From Charina bottae (taxonomy: Eukaryota; Chordata; Lepidosauria; Squamata; Charinaidae), in NCBI GenBank assembly GCA_023362775.1, contig JALMGJ010000019.1, positions 5,936,001 to 6,000,000 on the forward strand: a DNA stretch of 64,000 nt, read 5' to 3'. This document shows, one piece after another, positions 55,004-64,000 of this stretch. The position numbers were made by a program, and so were the translations under genes. The notes under the pieces were generated by a model that worked only from the letters and a program-made list of their open reading frames with translations, ran no database searches and had not been told where the DNA came from. Every line of letters starts with the position of its first letter. The stretch's first letter is position 1.

Positions 55004-55669
55004 TCATTGTGCATATAAAAGTCTTGCAGCTGTAATCATGTATAAAAGCAAAGTTCCATATTGATTCTCTAACTCCTTCTCCATCAAACCCAAGAGAAAC
55101 AGTTTTGAGTTTTTTTGTATATTTACTTTAAGAATCTTTTGAATAATGGCACATATTTGATCCCAAAACTTTTTAGCCTTCTCACAGGTCCACCAAAGAT
55201 GATAGAAAGTTCCTTCATCCTGTAAACATTTCCAACAAATGTTCGTTGCATTATACATTTTTGACAACTTATCAGGAGTTAAATACCAATGATACATCAT
55301 TTTGTAAAAATTCTCTTTTAAGTTGTAATTCAAGGTGAATTTCAAACCTTTATTCCACATATTCTCCCATTGCTCCAACATAATATTATATCCAAATTTC
55401 TTAGCCCATTTAATCATGCATTCTTTAACCTGTTCATCTTCCAAGTTCATCTGTAACAATATTTTATACATTTTAATAATAACATGTTCATCATTTGTGC
55501 AGAGTTCCAGTTCAAACTGAGTGGTTTCATTAACAAATTTATAATTCTTTTTATCTACTTTAAAACATTCTGACAGTTGCATATAGGTAAACCAATGACA
55601 TGTAAAACCTTCCAACTCTAACATTTCCCTTGTTTTGAGTTTTGGTTCACCCTCTTCAAAATTTAACAA
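55004..55669 (-). pseudogene. L1 ORF2 C-terminal domain
   Basis: FTCHWFTYMQL, CMIKWAKKFGYNI, GLKFTLNYNLKENFYKMMYHWYLTP and the intact cysteine cluster ICWKCLQDEGTFYHLWWTC (C-x2-C...H-x4-C), then MITAARLLYAQ. Better preserved at the zinc-knuckle than the 43-kb copy, which has a frameshift there. Confidence 0.85.
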
Positions 55670-55672
55670 ATC

Positions 55673-56180
55673 TTTATACTTTAACCAACTTTTTCCAATA
55701 TGGCACTCCTGACAAAATGATTTTTAAAGTCCTTATTAACTTTAACTTTATCATACCACAAGTAGGTGTGCCACCCGAATCTTATTTCATGTCCTTCAAG
55801 CTGCAATAATTTCTTGTTCTCCAAAGTAACCCATTCTTTCATCTAAAGCAAACAACAGGCATCAAAATACTATTTTAGATTAGGCAAACCCAGACCTCCT
55901 CGTTCTTTGGCATCTTGTAACAATTTATATTTAATTCTTGGTTTCTTGCCTTGCCAAATAAATTTCGAAATATCTCTCTGTCATTGTTTAAATGGTAAAT
56001 CTGTCGACAAAATTGGTATAGTCTGAAAAAGAAACAACATCCTAGGCAAAACTCTTCGATTCTTCCCATGACAGACAATTGTAATTTTGTGAACCGCCCA
56101 GAGTTCCCCATGGGGGAGATGGGCGGTTATAGAAAGTGAATGAACGAATGAATGAATGAATGAATGAATGAATGAATGAA

Positions 56181-56211
<31 letters not shown>

Positions 56212-56525
56212 AATTTTCCCCATCTTAACAGATCTTTTTTCACATCATTCCAAATTTTAACATAATTATTCTGAAAAAACATACTGTTCTCAGTTGACAG
56301 GATGACCCCCAAATATCCAAACTTTTTCTCAATCTTAAAACCCATTTTACCTATCATTAATTCTTGATTGGACAAGGTCATATTTTTGATTAACATTTTT
56401 GTTTTTTGTTTATTTACTTTAAGACCCGCCAATGACCCAAATTCTTTCAGTTCCTTCATCAGATGTTCTGCAGTATCCAAGGGATCCTGTAATATCAAAA
56501 CTAAATCATCAGCAAAAGCCCTCAA
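55673..56525 (-). pseudogene. L1 RT core and thumb, split by an L2 tail
   Basis: 56525-56214 encodes RAFADDLVLILQDPL (catalytic FADD), GLKVNKQKTKMLI, GYLGVILST and KKDLLRWGK. An inserted L2 tail follows. Beyond it, 56080-55875 resumes with RCRFFFRL/FQTIPIL-like and GKARNQELNI-like text in broken frames. The RT fingers and front of the palm are missing, so it is inactive. Confidence 0.8.
56083..56213 (+). mobile_element. L2 3' tail nested in L1
   Basis: GTGAACCGCCCAGAGTTCCCC...GGGAGATGGGCGGTTATA followed by (AATG)n and (AAAT)n. The L1 sequence reads AATTTT on the left and AATTTTCCCC on the right, as the uninterrupted 44-kb L1 does at TGTAATTTTCCCC. The insert is therefore ~130 bp with a ~6-bp duplication. 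Confidence 0.8.
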
Positions 56526-56579
56526 TTTGAAAACCTCTTGTTATTATGAATTATGGCACTCTTGCCGCAGTATTTTGTA

Positions 56580-56887
56580 AGGGTTGAATGCCTGATGAAT
56601 AATCTTTCGTTATTGTTGTTCTTCCTGTTATGGTACCAGATAGTACCAATGCATTTGGACAATTATATTTGTTAGAATAGTCATAATCATAAAATCATTT
56701 GTGTGGCTTGAGCATAACACTTCAGATGAATGTGCATGTGCGTGCACACACATATTTGAGAAATGTTTGTTCTTCCCTTATTCAGATTTGCATGCAATGT
56801 TTCAACTCTAAGAATCAACTCAGATAAATAGAATTTTGCTTAAATTAAGTTAATGAGATCCTTTCAGCATTAAAGAATCTTTAATTT

Positions 56888-56896
<9 letters not shown>
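56580..56896. other. Intergenic gap inside the disrupted L1
   Basis: No L1 similarity or other repeat recognised. It replaces part of the RT region. Confidence 0.4.
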
Positions 56897-56984
<88 letters not shown>

Positions 56985-56995
56985 CATATATACAT

Positions 56996-57060
<65 letters not shown>

Positions 57061-57425
57061 TAAAATTTAAATTTGTATTACTCGGGTGACTCTGGGTGGT
57101 TCACAGTAAGATCTCTCTCTCTCTCTCTCTCTCTATCTCTATCTCTATCTCTATCTCTATCTCTATCTCTATCTCTATCTCTATCTCTATCTCTATCTAT
57201 CATCTCTCTCTCTATCTCTCTCTACCTCTAATCTCTAATCTCTAATCTCTAATCTCTAATCTCTAATCTCTAATCTCTAATCTCTAATCTCTAATCTCTA
57301 ATCTCTAATCTCTAATCTCTAATCTCTAATCTCTAATCTCTAATCTCTATCATCTATCATCTATCATCTATCATCTATCATCTATCATCTATCATCTATA
57401 TCATCTATATCTATCATGTATCTTC
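56897..57425. repeat. Microsatellite mosaic (TC, TA, CATATA, CTCTAT, AATCTCT, ATCTATC)
   Basis: In order: (TC)n 56897-56925, (TA)n and (CATATA)n to 57062, a 50-bp L2-tail-like spacer ('TGACTCTGGGTGGTTCACAG'), (TC)n, (CTCTAT)n to 57197, (AATCTCT)n 57228-57345, and (ATCTATC)n to 57400. Adjacent arrays differ by one or two bases per unit, which suggests stepwise birth from one seed. Confidence 0.93.
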
Positions 57426-57536
57426 CTATTCCTATCCCTATCTTTTAAATGCAAGAAGTTGAAGACTTCAGGGTTAAGATGTTCATTTATTTATTTACTG
57501 CCACTCACCACACGGACTCAGGGTACTGTACTTTTG

Positions 57537-58340
57537 TTGTTTATTCATTCAGTCGCCTCCGACTCTTCGTGACTTCATGGACCAGCCCACGCCAGAGCTT
57601 CCTGTCGGCCATCACCATCCCCAGCTCCCCCATGGTTGAGTCTGTCACCTCCAGAATATCATCCATCCATCTTGCCCTTGGTCGGCCCCTCTTCCTTTTG
57701 CCTTCCACTTTCCCTAGCATCAGCTTCTTCTCCAGGGTATCCTGTCTTCTCATTATGTGGCCAAAGTACTTCAGTTTTGCCTTTAATATCATTCCCTCAA
57801 GTGAGCAGTCTGGCTTTATTTCCTGGAGGATGGACTGGTTTGATCTTCTTGCAGTCCAAGGCACTCTCAGAATTTTCCTCCAACACCACAGTTCAAAAGC
57901 ATCTATCTTCCTTCGCTCAGCCTTCCTTATGGTCCAGCTCTCACAGCCATAGGTTACTACAGGGAATACCATTGCTTTAACTATGCGGACCTTTGTTGTC
58001 AGTGTGATGTCTCTGCTCTTAACTATTTTATCAAGATTTGCCATTGCTCTCCTCCCAAGAAGTAGACGTCTTCTGATTTCCTGGCTGCAGTCAGCATCTG
58101 CAGTAATCTTTGTGCCTAGAAATATAAAGTCTGTCACTGCCCCCACATTTTATCCCTCTATTTGCCAGTTGTCAATCAACCTGGTTGTCATGATCTTGGT
58201 TTTTTTTTTTTTTTTGAGGTTTAACTGCAACCCAGCTTTTGAACTTTCTTCTTTCACCTTCGTCATAAGGCTCCCCAACTCCTCCTCGCTTTCAGCCATC
58301 AAAGTGGTACAATATCTGCATATCTGAGATTGTTAATGTT
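57537..58340 (-). mobile_element. 5'-truncated BovB nested in L1
   Basis: BovB 3' portion from NINNLRYAD (58340, just at the YADD motif) to the 3' terminus 'GAGTCGGAGGCGACTGAATG' and AACAACAAAAG. On the 5' side it abuts L1 ORF2 at KNYRP (58340/58341). On the 3' side L1 does not resume, so insertion was followed by deletion. Confidence 0.85.
57541..58146 (-). pseudogene. BovB RT thumb and C-terminus
   Basis: 201 open codons: AVTDFIFLGTKITADADCS, RRAMANLDKIVKSRDITL, FPVVTYGCESWTIRKAER, FELWCWRKILRVPWTARRSN, KLKYFGHIMRRQDTLEKKLM, KRKRGRPRARWMDDILEVTD and the natural end VHEVTKSRRRLNE. This is the intact C-terminal end of BovB ORF2. Together with the 15.5-kb copy (endonuclease half), nearly the whole ORF2 is represented in the window, on separate insertions. 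Confidence 0.88.
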
Positions 58341-59211
58341 TATGGTCTGTAATTCTTAACTAAGGAAGGGTCCTTTCCTTTCGTATTAGAGCAATATAAT
58401 CTTTCCATGAATGCATCTAACAAAATAGAGTTCATCACTCTTTTAAAAGGTAAAAGAATCTGATCCTCAAATATAATGTAATATAATGCAGATAAACCAT
58501 CAGGTCCTGGTGCTTTCCCCAATTTTGTTCTTTTTATAGCTTCTACTATTTCAAAGGTAGTTATGGGACTGTTCAATATTATTTTCTATGACTGTGTAAG
58601 TTTTGGTAAATCTTGTTTGTTCAAATATTCATTTATCTTTTCCAAAGAGACTTCTTGTTTTTTATATAAATTAGAAAAAAAAACTATGAAATGCTTTTTT
58701 AATCCTTTCATTATCCAATAATTCCACATTTCCTTCTTGAATTTTTAATATCATTTCCTTCTCTCTCTCTTTCTTTCCTTAATTTATATGCTAACCATCT
58801 TCCTGGCTTATTAGCAAATTTAAAATGTCTCTGTTTAACACATTTTAACTTTGTTTCAATTTCTTTCACAGTCAACATTGACACTTGCTGATTTAGTAAC
58901 TTAAGTTGATACACAATATTATTATCTGATGGGTTTTTCTGTAACTCAGTTTCTTTCAACTTGATCTGATCCAAAACCATTTGTAACTTTTGTTGAGATT
59001 TTTTCTTAAGCCTACGATTATGGTAAATAAAATGTCCCCTCATAACTGCTTTACTAGTATCCCACACAGTTTTTAGATCTATTTCGTTATCCAGGTTGAT
59101 TTCAAAAAAGTCCTTTAATTTCTTCTTACAATCTTCCACAACATTTTCTTTTTGTAAAATAGATTCATTCAATCTCCATCTATGTGACCTAGAAATTCTT
59201 TTTATTGTCAT
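58340..59211 (-). pseudogene. L1 ORF2 linker and RT start
   Basis: ORF 58711-59211 follows directly on the endonuclease (SDHNPVS just upstream at about 59225) with RSHRWRLNESILQ, IYHNRRLKKKSQ, NPSDNNIVYQLKLLNQQVSM and HFKFANKPGRWLAYKLRKE. ORF 58340-58576 carries KRTKLGKAPGPDGLSALYY and SLVKNYRP. This copy gives the reference for what is deleted in the fused L1 at 42-47 kb. Confidence 0.82.
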
Positions 59212-59227
59212 ACTTACAGGGTTATGA

Positions 59228-59835
59228 TCAGAAAGTCTTTGGTAAAATGTCCATTTTAGAAATTTTATTCACCAAATCTTTTGAAACCCAAATCATATCA
59301 ATTCTTGAAAAGGATTTATGTCTCTCTGAGTAAAAAGTACAATCTTTTGCCAGTCCATTTTTATATCTCCATGAATCCATTAATGCCAAGTTATCCATTA
59401 AATCAAAGAAATATTTTGGTAATCTCCCCTGTTTAATTTTAATTCGTTTCTCAGATGTTCTGTCAATCAATGGGGAAATGACTCCATTCCAATCCCCCAT
59501 TAAACACCAAGTTCGATATGAAAAAGCTGACAAATCATTCAAAAGTTTTGTAAAAAATTTACTTTTATCTTCATTTGGTACATACAGTATACTCCCACAA
59601 TAATAGATTTAAGTACATAAAGTTCCACTTCAACTGCTACATATCTACCATACTCATCAACTAATAGTAAACGTGGTTTCAAATATGGTTTAATATATAA
59701 TACAAGGCCATTAATTTTCTTCAAATTTGCTGAAACAAATTCTTGTCCCAAATTCTTATTTGTTAAATATTTTAAATCTTTTTTCTTTATATGTGTTTCT
59801 TGTAAGCATATCACATCATATTTCAATTTATTCAA
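59228..59835 (-). pseudogene. L1 ORF2 endonuclease domain
   Basis: Two overlapping frames: YDVICLQETHIKKKDLKYL (catalytic E), then TWCLMGDWNGVISPLIDRTS (GDWN), FTFYSERHKSFSRIDMIWVS (RID) and SDH just beyond. One frameshift near 59540. Standard L1 AP-type endonuclease, here inactive. The first residues of ORF2 may be missing. Confidence 0.83.
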
Positions 59836-60091
59836 ATAATGAAAAAAAAATTTCTTCTTTCTTGAGGGGCAAGAGATGAATAAGTTTCAAAGCTCAACCT
59901 TAGTAAGAAAAAGCTCAAAATAACACAATTAAATTCATGGCATGTCCTACATGAGTGATATTGTGGAATAGTGGAGGAGCATCCAAAGAAAATTCTGAAA
60001 TCAGTTTAATGACTGCATAGCATCCCTGCATTTCAGATAAAGCAAAGTAAAAAAATAAAGGTTCATCAGATACAACAAGGACAACAGTTAG

Positions 60092-60475
60092 AGAATGCCA
60101 TCTGATGGGGTCTAGGAGGCGGGCCTTCTCTGTGGCAGCACCCACTCTATGGAACATCTTGCCCCCAGAGTTAAGACAGATCTCCTCCCTCCCGACCTTT
60201 AGGAAAGAGCTGAAGACCTGGTTCTGCCGCCTGGCATGGGAAGGAGGAAGGGATAGTTCCTCATGGGGGTGGCTAATCCCCTAATTTTAATGTCCTTCTT
60301 TTAATGAATACCTCGTCCATCTGGATTTTAGAATATGTATTTTATTGTATAACTGTGATTTTAGATATTTTAAATTTTATTTTAACTTGTTTATTGTGTA
60401 CCGCCCAGAGTTCCCCATGGGGGGAGATGGGCGGTCATATAAATTAAATAAATAAATAATAAATAAATAAACAGG
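60092..60475 (+). mobile_element. L2-clade LINE 3' fragment
   Basis: Starts at 'GAGAATGCCATCTGATGGGG', reads RRRAFS-, LWNILPPELRQ- and KTWFCRLAWEGGRD-like text, then the 3' UTR with CCGCCCAGAGTTCCCC...GGGGAGATGGGCGG and a (TAAA)n tail. Very similar to the 5.6-kb copy, so probably the same subfamily. Confidence 0.85.
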
Positions 60476-60477
60476 CA

Positions 60478-60640
60478 GCATCTAACCAACCTTTCCTATC
60501 TCTGAATCTAAGCATAGTAGGGCTTGTTTAATACTTAGATGGGTCATCCTGGGAATTCCAGGATGACAGGGAGCTGGGGGGAAAAATCCCAGAAAAAGAC
60601 AATGAAAAACCAATTCCATAACAATCAAGAAGATGGCATG
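60478..60640 (+). mobile_element. 5S rRNA-derived SINE remnant
   Basis: 'ATCTCTGAATCTAAGCATAGTAGGGC' then 'TTGTTTAATACTTAGATGGG' and 'CATCCTGGGAATTCCAGGATG' parallel 5S rRNA, followed by 'GACAATGAAAAACC' body text. Confidence 0.6.
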
Positions 60641-61035
60641 AGTATTGTTCAGTCACCCAGAGATCTGCTGAGAGCACCTTTTCCTTTTCTAAGGATTGTG
60701 GTACATATTGCTTAAGAGAGAACATTTTAATAGTCTGACAAGTGTAACATAATGCTTTCAATAGTTAAAATACTATATTTGAAAGAGGATTATGTTTTTA
60801 TTTTCAATTAGGGACTAGTTCATCACATAAGAATTCATATATACAAGGAATAAACTTCCAAGTAGAGAACAGATTGCTTGCAAGCTTTCCCTTGAGATGC
60901 TTCTGAAAATTGGACACTGTTCAGGTCCAATATCACAAGGATGTCACTTCCAGATTCAAATATAAGATTGCATGCAGCTGTTCCAAAATTGAGCTTTCAG
61001 CAAACCTATTTCTTGCGATTTGTACTAGTACACCG
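60641..61035. other. Intergenic, no recognised feature
   Basis: No gene or repeat family recognised. Confidence 0.4.
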
Positions 61036-61037
61036 TA

Positions 61038-61437
61038 CAGGTAGCCCTTGACGTACGACCACAATAGGGACCGGAAAATTCATCATTAAGTGGTGCGGTC
61101 ATTAAGTAAGGCATCACGTGACCCCACCCAAGTGCACAACATTTTTTGCATTGGTCGTTAAATGAATCACACAGTTATTAAGTGAATTATGTGGTTCCCC
61201 ATTGATTTAGCCTGTCGGAAGCCAGCTGGGAAAGTCACAAATGGTGATCACGTGACCCCAGGTTGTTGCAACCATCATAAATGCATGCCAGTTGCCAAGT
61301 GCCCAAATTTTGACCACGTGACTGTGGGGATGCTGCAATGATCGTAAGTACGAGGACTGGTTGTAAGTCACTTTTTTCTGAGGCGTCATAACTTTGAACG
61401 GTTGCTAAATGAATCATCGTAAGTCAAGGACTACCTG
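61038..61437. mobile_element. Mariner-like MITE, copy 3
   Basis: 400 bp from CAGGTAGCCCTTGACGTACGACC to GTCAAGGACTACCTG, between TA dinucleotides (61036-61037, 61438-61439). The interior keeps 'AAGCCAGCTGGGAAAGTC' and 'GGTGATCACGTGACCCC', shared with copy 1. Non-autonomous. Confidence 0.8.
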
Positions 61438-61439
61438 TA

Positions 61440-61799
61440 TACTCATTATCTGCAGGATATCTTAAATGCTTAACCATTTTGAACTGGATTATTACCTTTC
61501 TCCCAACTCAACACACAGATGAACAAATGTGATTTTATACACCAAGTTTCAAATATCATAATTTGGGTGCAAAGAGATAAGGAACAGGTAAATTAACATG
61601 ACCCAAAGTTGAAAGGGGAGGAGAGATATAACCAGGTTATTTAATTGTGGTTCTCAGGGTTCACACCATGAAACAGAAGAAAATCAAGTCTAGTACTCTG
61701 TAGGAGTATTTTTATTTTGTATGCAATTATATCTAAGACTCTCCAGACCCCTAAACCTTACTAAGGGCTTGACTAGACTCAGCACAAAACAGATTAGAT
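61440..61799. other. Intergenic, no recognised feature
   Basis: No gene or repeat family recognised. Confidence 0.4.
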
Positions 61800-62312
61800 C
61801 AGAAGACGTCTACTTCTTGGGAGGAGAGCAATGAAAAATCTTGATAAAATAGTTAAGGGCAGAGAGATCACGCTGACAACAAAGGTCCACATAGTTAAAG
61901 CAATGGTTTTCCCTGTAGTAACCTATGGCTGCGAGAGCTGGACCATAAGGAAGGCTGAGAGTAGGAAGATAGATGCTTTTGAACTGTGGTGTTGGAGGAA
62001 AATTCTGAGAGTGCCTTGGACTGTAACTTGAGGGAACTTGGTCTGTTCACTTGAGGGAATGATATTAAAGGCAAAACTGAAGTACTTTGGCTACATAATG
62101 AGAAGACAGGATACCCTGGAAAAGATGCTGATGCTAGGGAAAGTGGAAGGCAAAAGGAAGAGGGGCCGACCAAGGGCAAGATGGATGGATGATATTCTGG
62201 AGGTGACAGACTCGACCTTGGGGAAGCTGGGGATGGCGACGACTGACAGGAAGCTCTGGTGTGGTCCATGAAGTCACGAAGAGTCGGAAGCAACTGAACG
62301 AATAAAAGAAAA
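61800..62312 (+). mobile_element. 5'-truncated BovB, 3' end
   Basis: Starts at RRRLLLG-type text and ends 'GAAGAGTCGGAAGCAACTGAACG'. ORFs 61831-62031 (NLDKIVKGREITL, VVTYGCESWTIRKAES, WCWRKILRVPWT) and 62038-62271 (LKAKLKYFGYIMRRQDTLEK, KRGRPRARWMDDILEVTD) are separated by a small indel or substitution block at 62031-62040. Inactive. Confidence 0.88.
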
Positions 62313-62609
62313 AACCTTGGACTTCAGAAAACTGAAATTGAATTGAAAAAGAATGTGATACAATGAAGAAAAACCACTTTCTATTTTCACAGAATTTTCA
62401 AGGCCACTCATTTTAATTTCATACACTATACTTTTGAACCTTAAGGTTGTTAGTTAATCCAGACAGGCAGTCAGATCCAGTAATTTTTTGCATCACTTTT
62501 CAAATAATAGCCCTCATTAAATATTTAATCCTGCTGTTTGTATTCTTGATCTCTGGGAATTTATTTTTCTTTGCTTCTCTTCCTCCCATTTGTTTATTTA
62601 TTTGCCACA
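62313..62609. other. Intergenic, no recognised feature
   Basis: No gene or repeat family recognised. Confidence 0.4.
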
Positions 62610-63254
<645 letters not shown>

Positions 63255-63256
<2 letters not shown>

Positions 63257-63345
63257 AGAAGGAGGAGGAGGAGGAGGAGGAGGAGGAGGAGGAGGAGGAG
63301 GAGGAGGAGGAGGAGGAGGAGGAGGAGGAGGAAGAAGAAGAAGAA
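63255..63345. repeat. (GGA)n microsatellite
   Basis: About 28 GGA units then GAA, starting exactly where the L2 similarity ends (CAGAGAAG). Confidence 0.96.
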
Positions 63346-63437
63346 AATAATTTTTTGGAGGTATTACCTTGTGATTGGAACTTGCGAAAAAGCCATCTTC
63401 CTCCAGCATATAAAGTCCACCCTGAGAGTCTTTTCCA

Positions 63438-63446
63438 ATCATCATC

Positions 63447-63478
<32 letters not shown>

Positions 63479-63480
63479 TT
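63438..63480. repeat. (ATC)n microsatellite
   Basis: About 14 units. Gives a polyhistidine or polymethionine reading only. Confidence 0.95.
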
Positions 63481-64000
63481 CCAATAATGGCATTGCCAAG
63501 TATGGATTCTTCCTTTTGTATAAATATGGCTGGTTAGTTAGGTATCTATTACAAGACACAGTAATCAGGTAATTAATGTGAATTATGGAATGGGCATGAC
63601 AGATGCAAATTACATACAGTAATTCTCTTAATTCTTGCAATGATGCCTCGGCATGTGTGATGACTTCTGTCCCCCCTTGCCCCGCACTCTGGAAGCACAT
63701 GACTGACAAACTTCTCCATCTTTTTGAAAGTTATTTTAACTTTTCCAGATGCATTTTACCCCCGGTAGGATTGTCAAACGCCTTTGGAAACTGAGTTACT
63801 GTGCTCAGAGCAATGAGATCTCTTGGTTCCAATCCACACATTAGTATAGAAAATGCAGATAAAACTCGGTTAGCATCAGAACTGGCAGGAATTAAATTCC
63901 TTAGCCAACTCTACAAAAATCCCACTGGAAAAGTGAATATGTTCTTTGAAACTCGGCTTCTCTATGTTTTGCATTAAATTTAAAAATGTATTTGTTTGTC
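63481..64000. other. Intergenic, no recognised feature
   Basis: No gene or repeat family recognised up to the window end. Confidence 0.4.

Larger units (their letters stand above)
54570..59870 (-). mobile_element. L1 LINE, 5'-truncated and disrupted by nested insertions
   Basis: Minus-strand pieces appear in the correct L1 ORF2 order: endonuclease (59835-59228), linker and RT start (59211-58340), RT core (56525-56214), thumb (56080-55673), C-terminal domain (55669-55004), and a 3' UTR to 54570. Interruptions are a BovB fragment (57537-58340), a microsatellite mosaic (56897-57420) and an L2 tail (56083-56213). About 130 RT codons between KNYRP and RAFADD are missing. ORF1 is absent. Confidence 0.85.

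Noticed and set aside
56897..57425. CRISPR-like array (regular short repeats)
   Set aside because: Units are 2-7 bp with no spacers, and the genome is a vertebrate's. These are microsatellites.

Overview
The window looks like non-coding, repeat-dominated nuclear DNA from a squamate reptile (lizard or snake). The evidence is the mix of repeats: RTE-BovB LINEs, a tRNA-derived SINE whose 3' end resembles BovB and ends in ACCTTT-type tails (Sauria-SINE-like), 5S rRNA-derived SINE remnants, young L2-clade LINEs with a 'CCGCCCAGAGT...GGGCGG' 3' end, vertebrate L1, Penelope-like elements (PLEs) and very abundant microsatellites. I cannot tell gecko, lizard or snake apart from the sequence alone. I found no convincing host protein-coding exon, functional tRNA or rRNA gene, or CRISPR array. 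Every long ORF I could recognise belongs to a retroelement or is a by-product of a tandem repeat.

Layout. 0-5 kb: SINE, GGAA array, then a 5'-truncated BovB with an 11-bp target duplication (TSD). 5-8.2 kb: a SINE with an internal 102-bp triplication, an L2 reverse transcriptase, a 5S-derived SINE, and an L2 tail. 8.2-12.4 kb: quiet DNA, a decayed RTE-like LINE and a CCHC-type LINE tail interrupted by a palindromic PLE unit. 14-15.5 kb: a 45-bp minisatellite in an unclassified repeat-like block. 15.5-17.8 kb: a BovB with its endonuclease end intact but its 3' half missing. 18.7-22 kb: a palindromic PLE unit, then a PLE coding copy (RT plus GIY-YIG) with a 13-bp TSD. 22-33 kb: SINE copies, another palindromic PLE unit, two mariner-like MITEs, L2 fragments and hexamer arrays. 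33.4-36.5 kb: quiet, no recognised gene. 36.5-40.5 kb: a nearly full-length L2 lying tail-first against an ancient L2 relic. 42.4-47.5 kb: an L1 bounded by an exact 18-bp TSD, with ORF1 fused in frame to ORF2 and the endonuclease deleted. 47.5-52.4 kb: SINEs, two palindromic PLE units, a fold-back DNA element and a second PLE family. 53.8-59.9 kb: a second, shattered L1 with nested L2 and BovB pieces and a 0.5-kb microsatellite mosaic. 60-64 kb: L2 tails, a third MITE, a BovB tail, and a divergent L2 3' end swollen by 6-bp and 7-bp arrays.

How the parts interact. The SINEs share 3' ends with BovB or have L2-like ends, so they probably depended on those LINEs for mobilisation. The strongest candidate for something under-described is a set of short palindromic PLE-derived units of about 140-360 bp. 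Each carries two head-to-head copies of the PLE 3' end, which in four of the five contains a hammerhead-ribozyme-like core; four of the five are flanked by exact 10-14-bp TSDs and the fifth by a ~135-bp duplication. The second candidate is the endonuclease-less L1 with fused ORFs that nevertheless sits between perfect TSDs. Several young elements are each broken by a single C-to-T stop, three of them at CpG (CGA to TGA), which fits methylation-driven decay of recently active copies.
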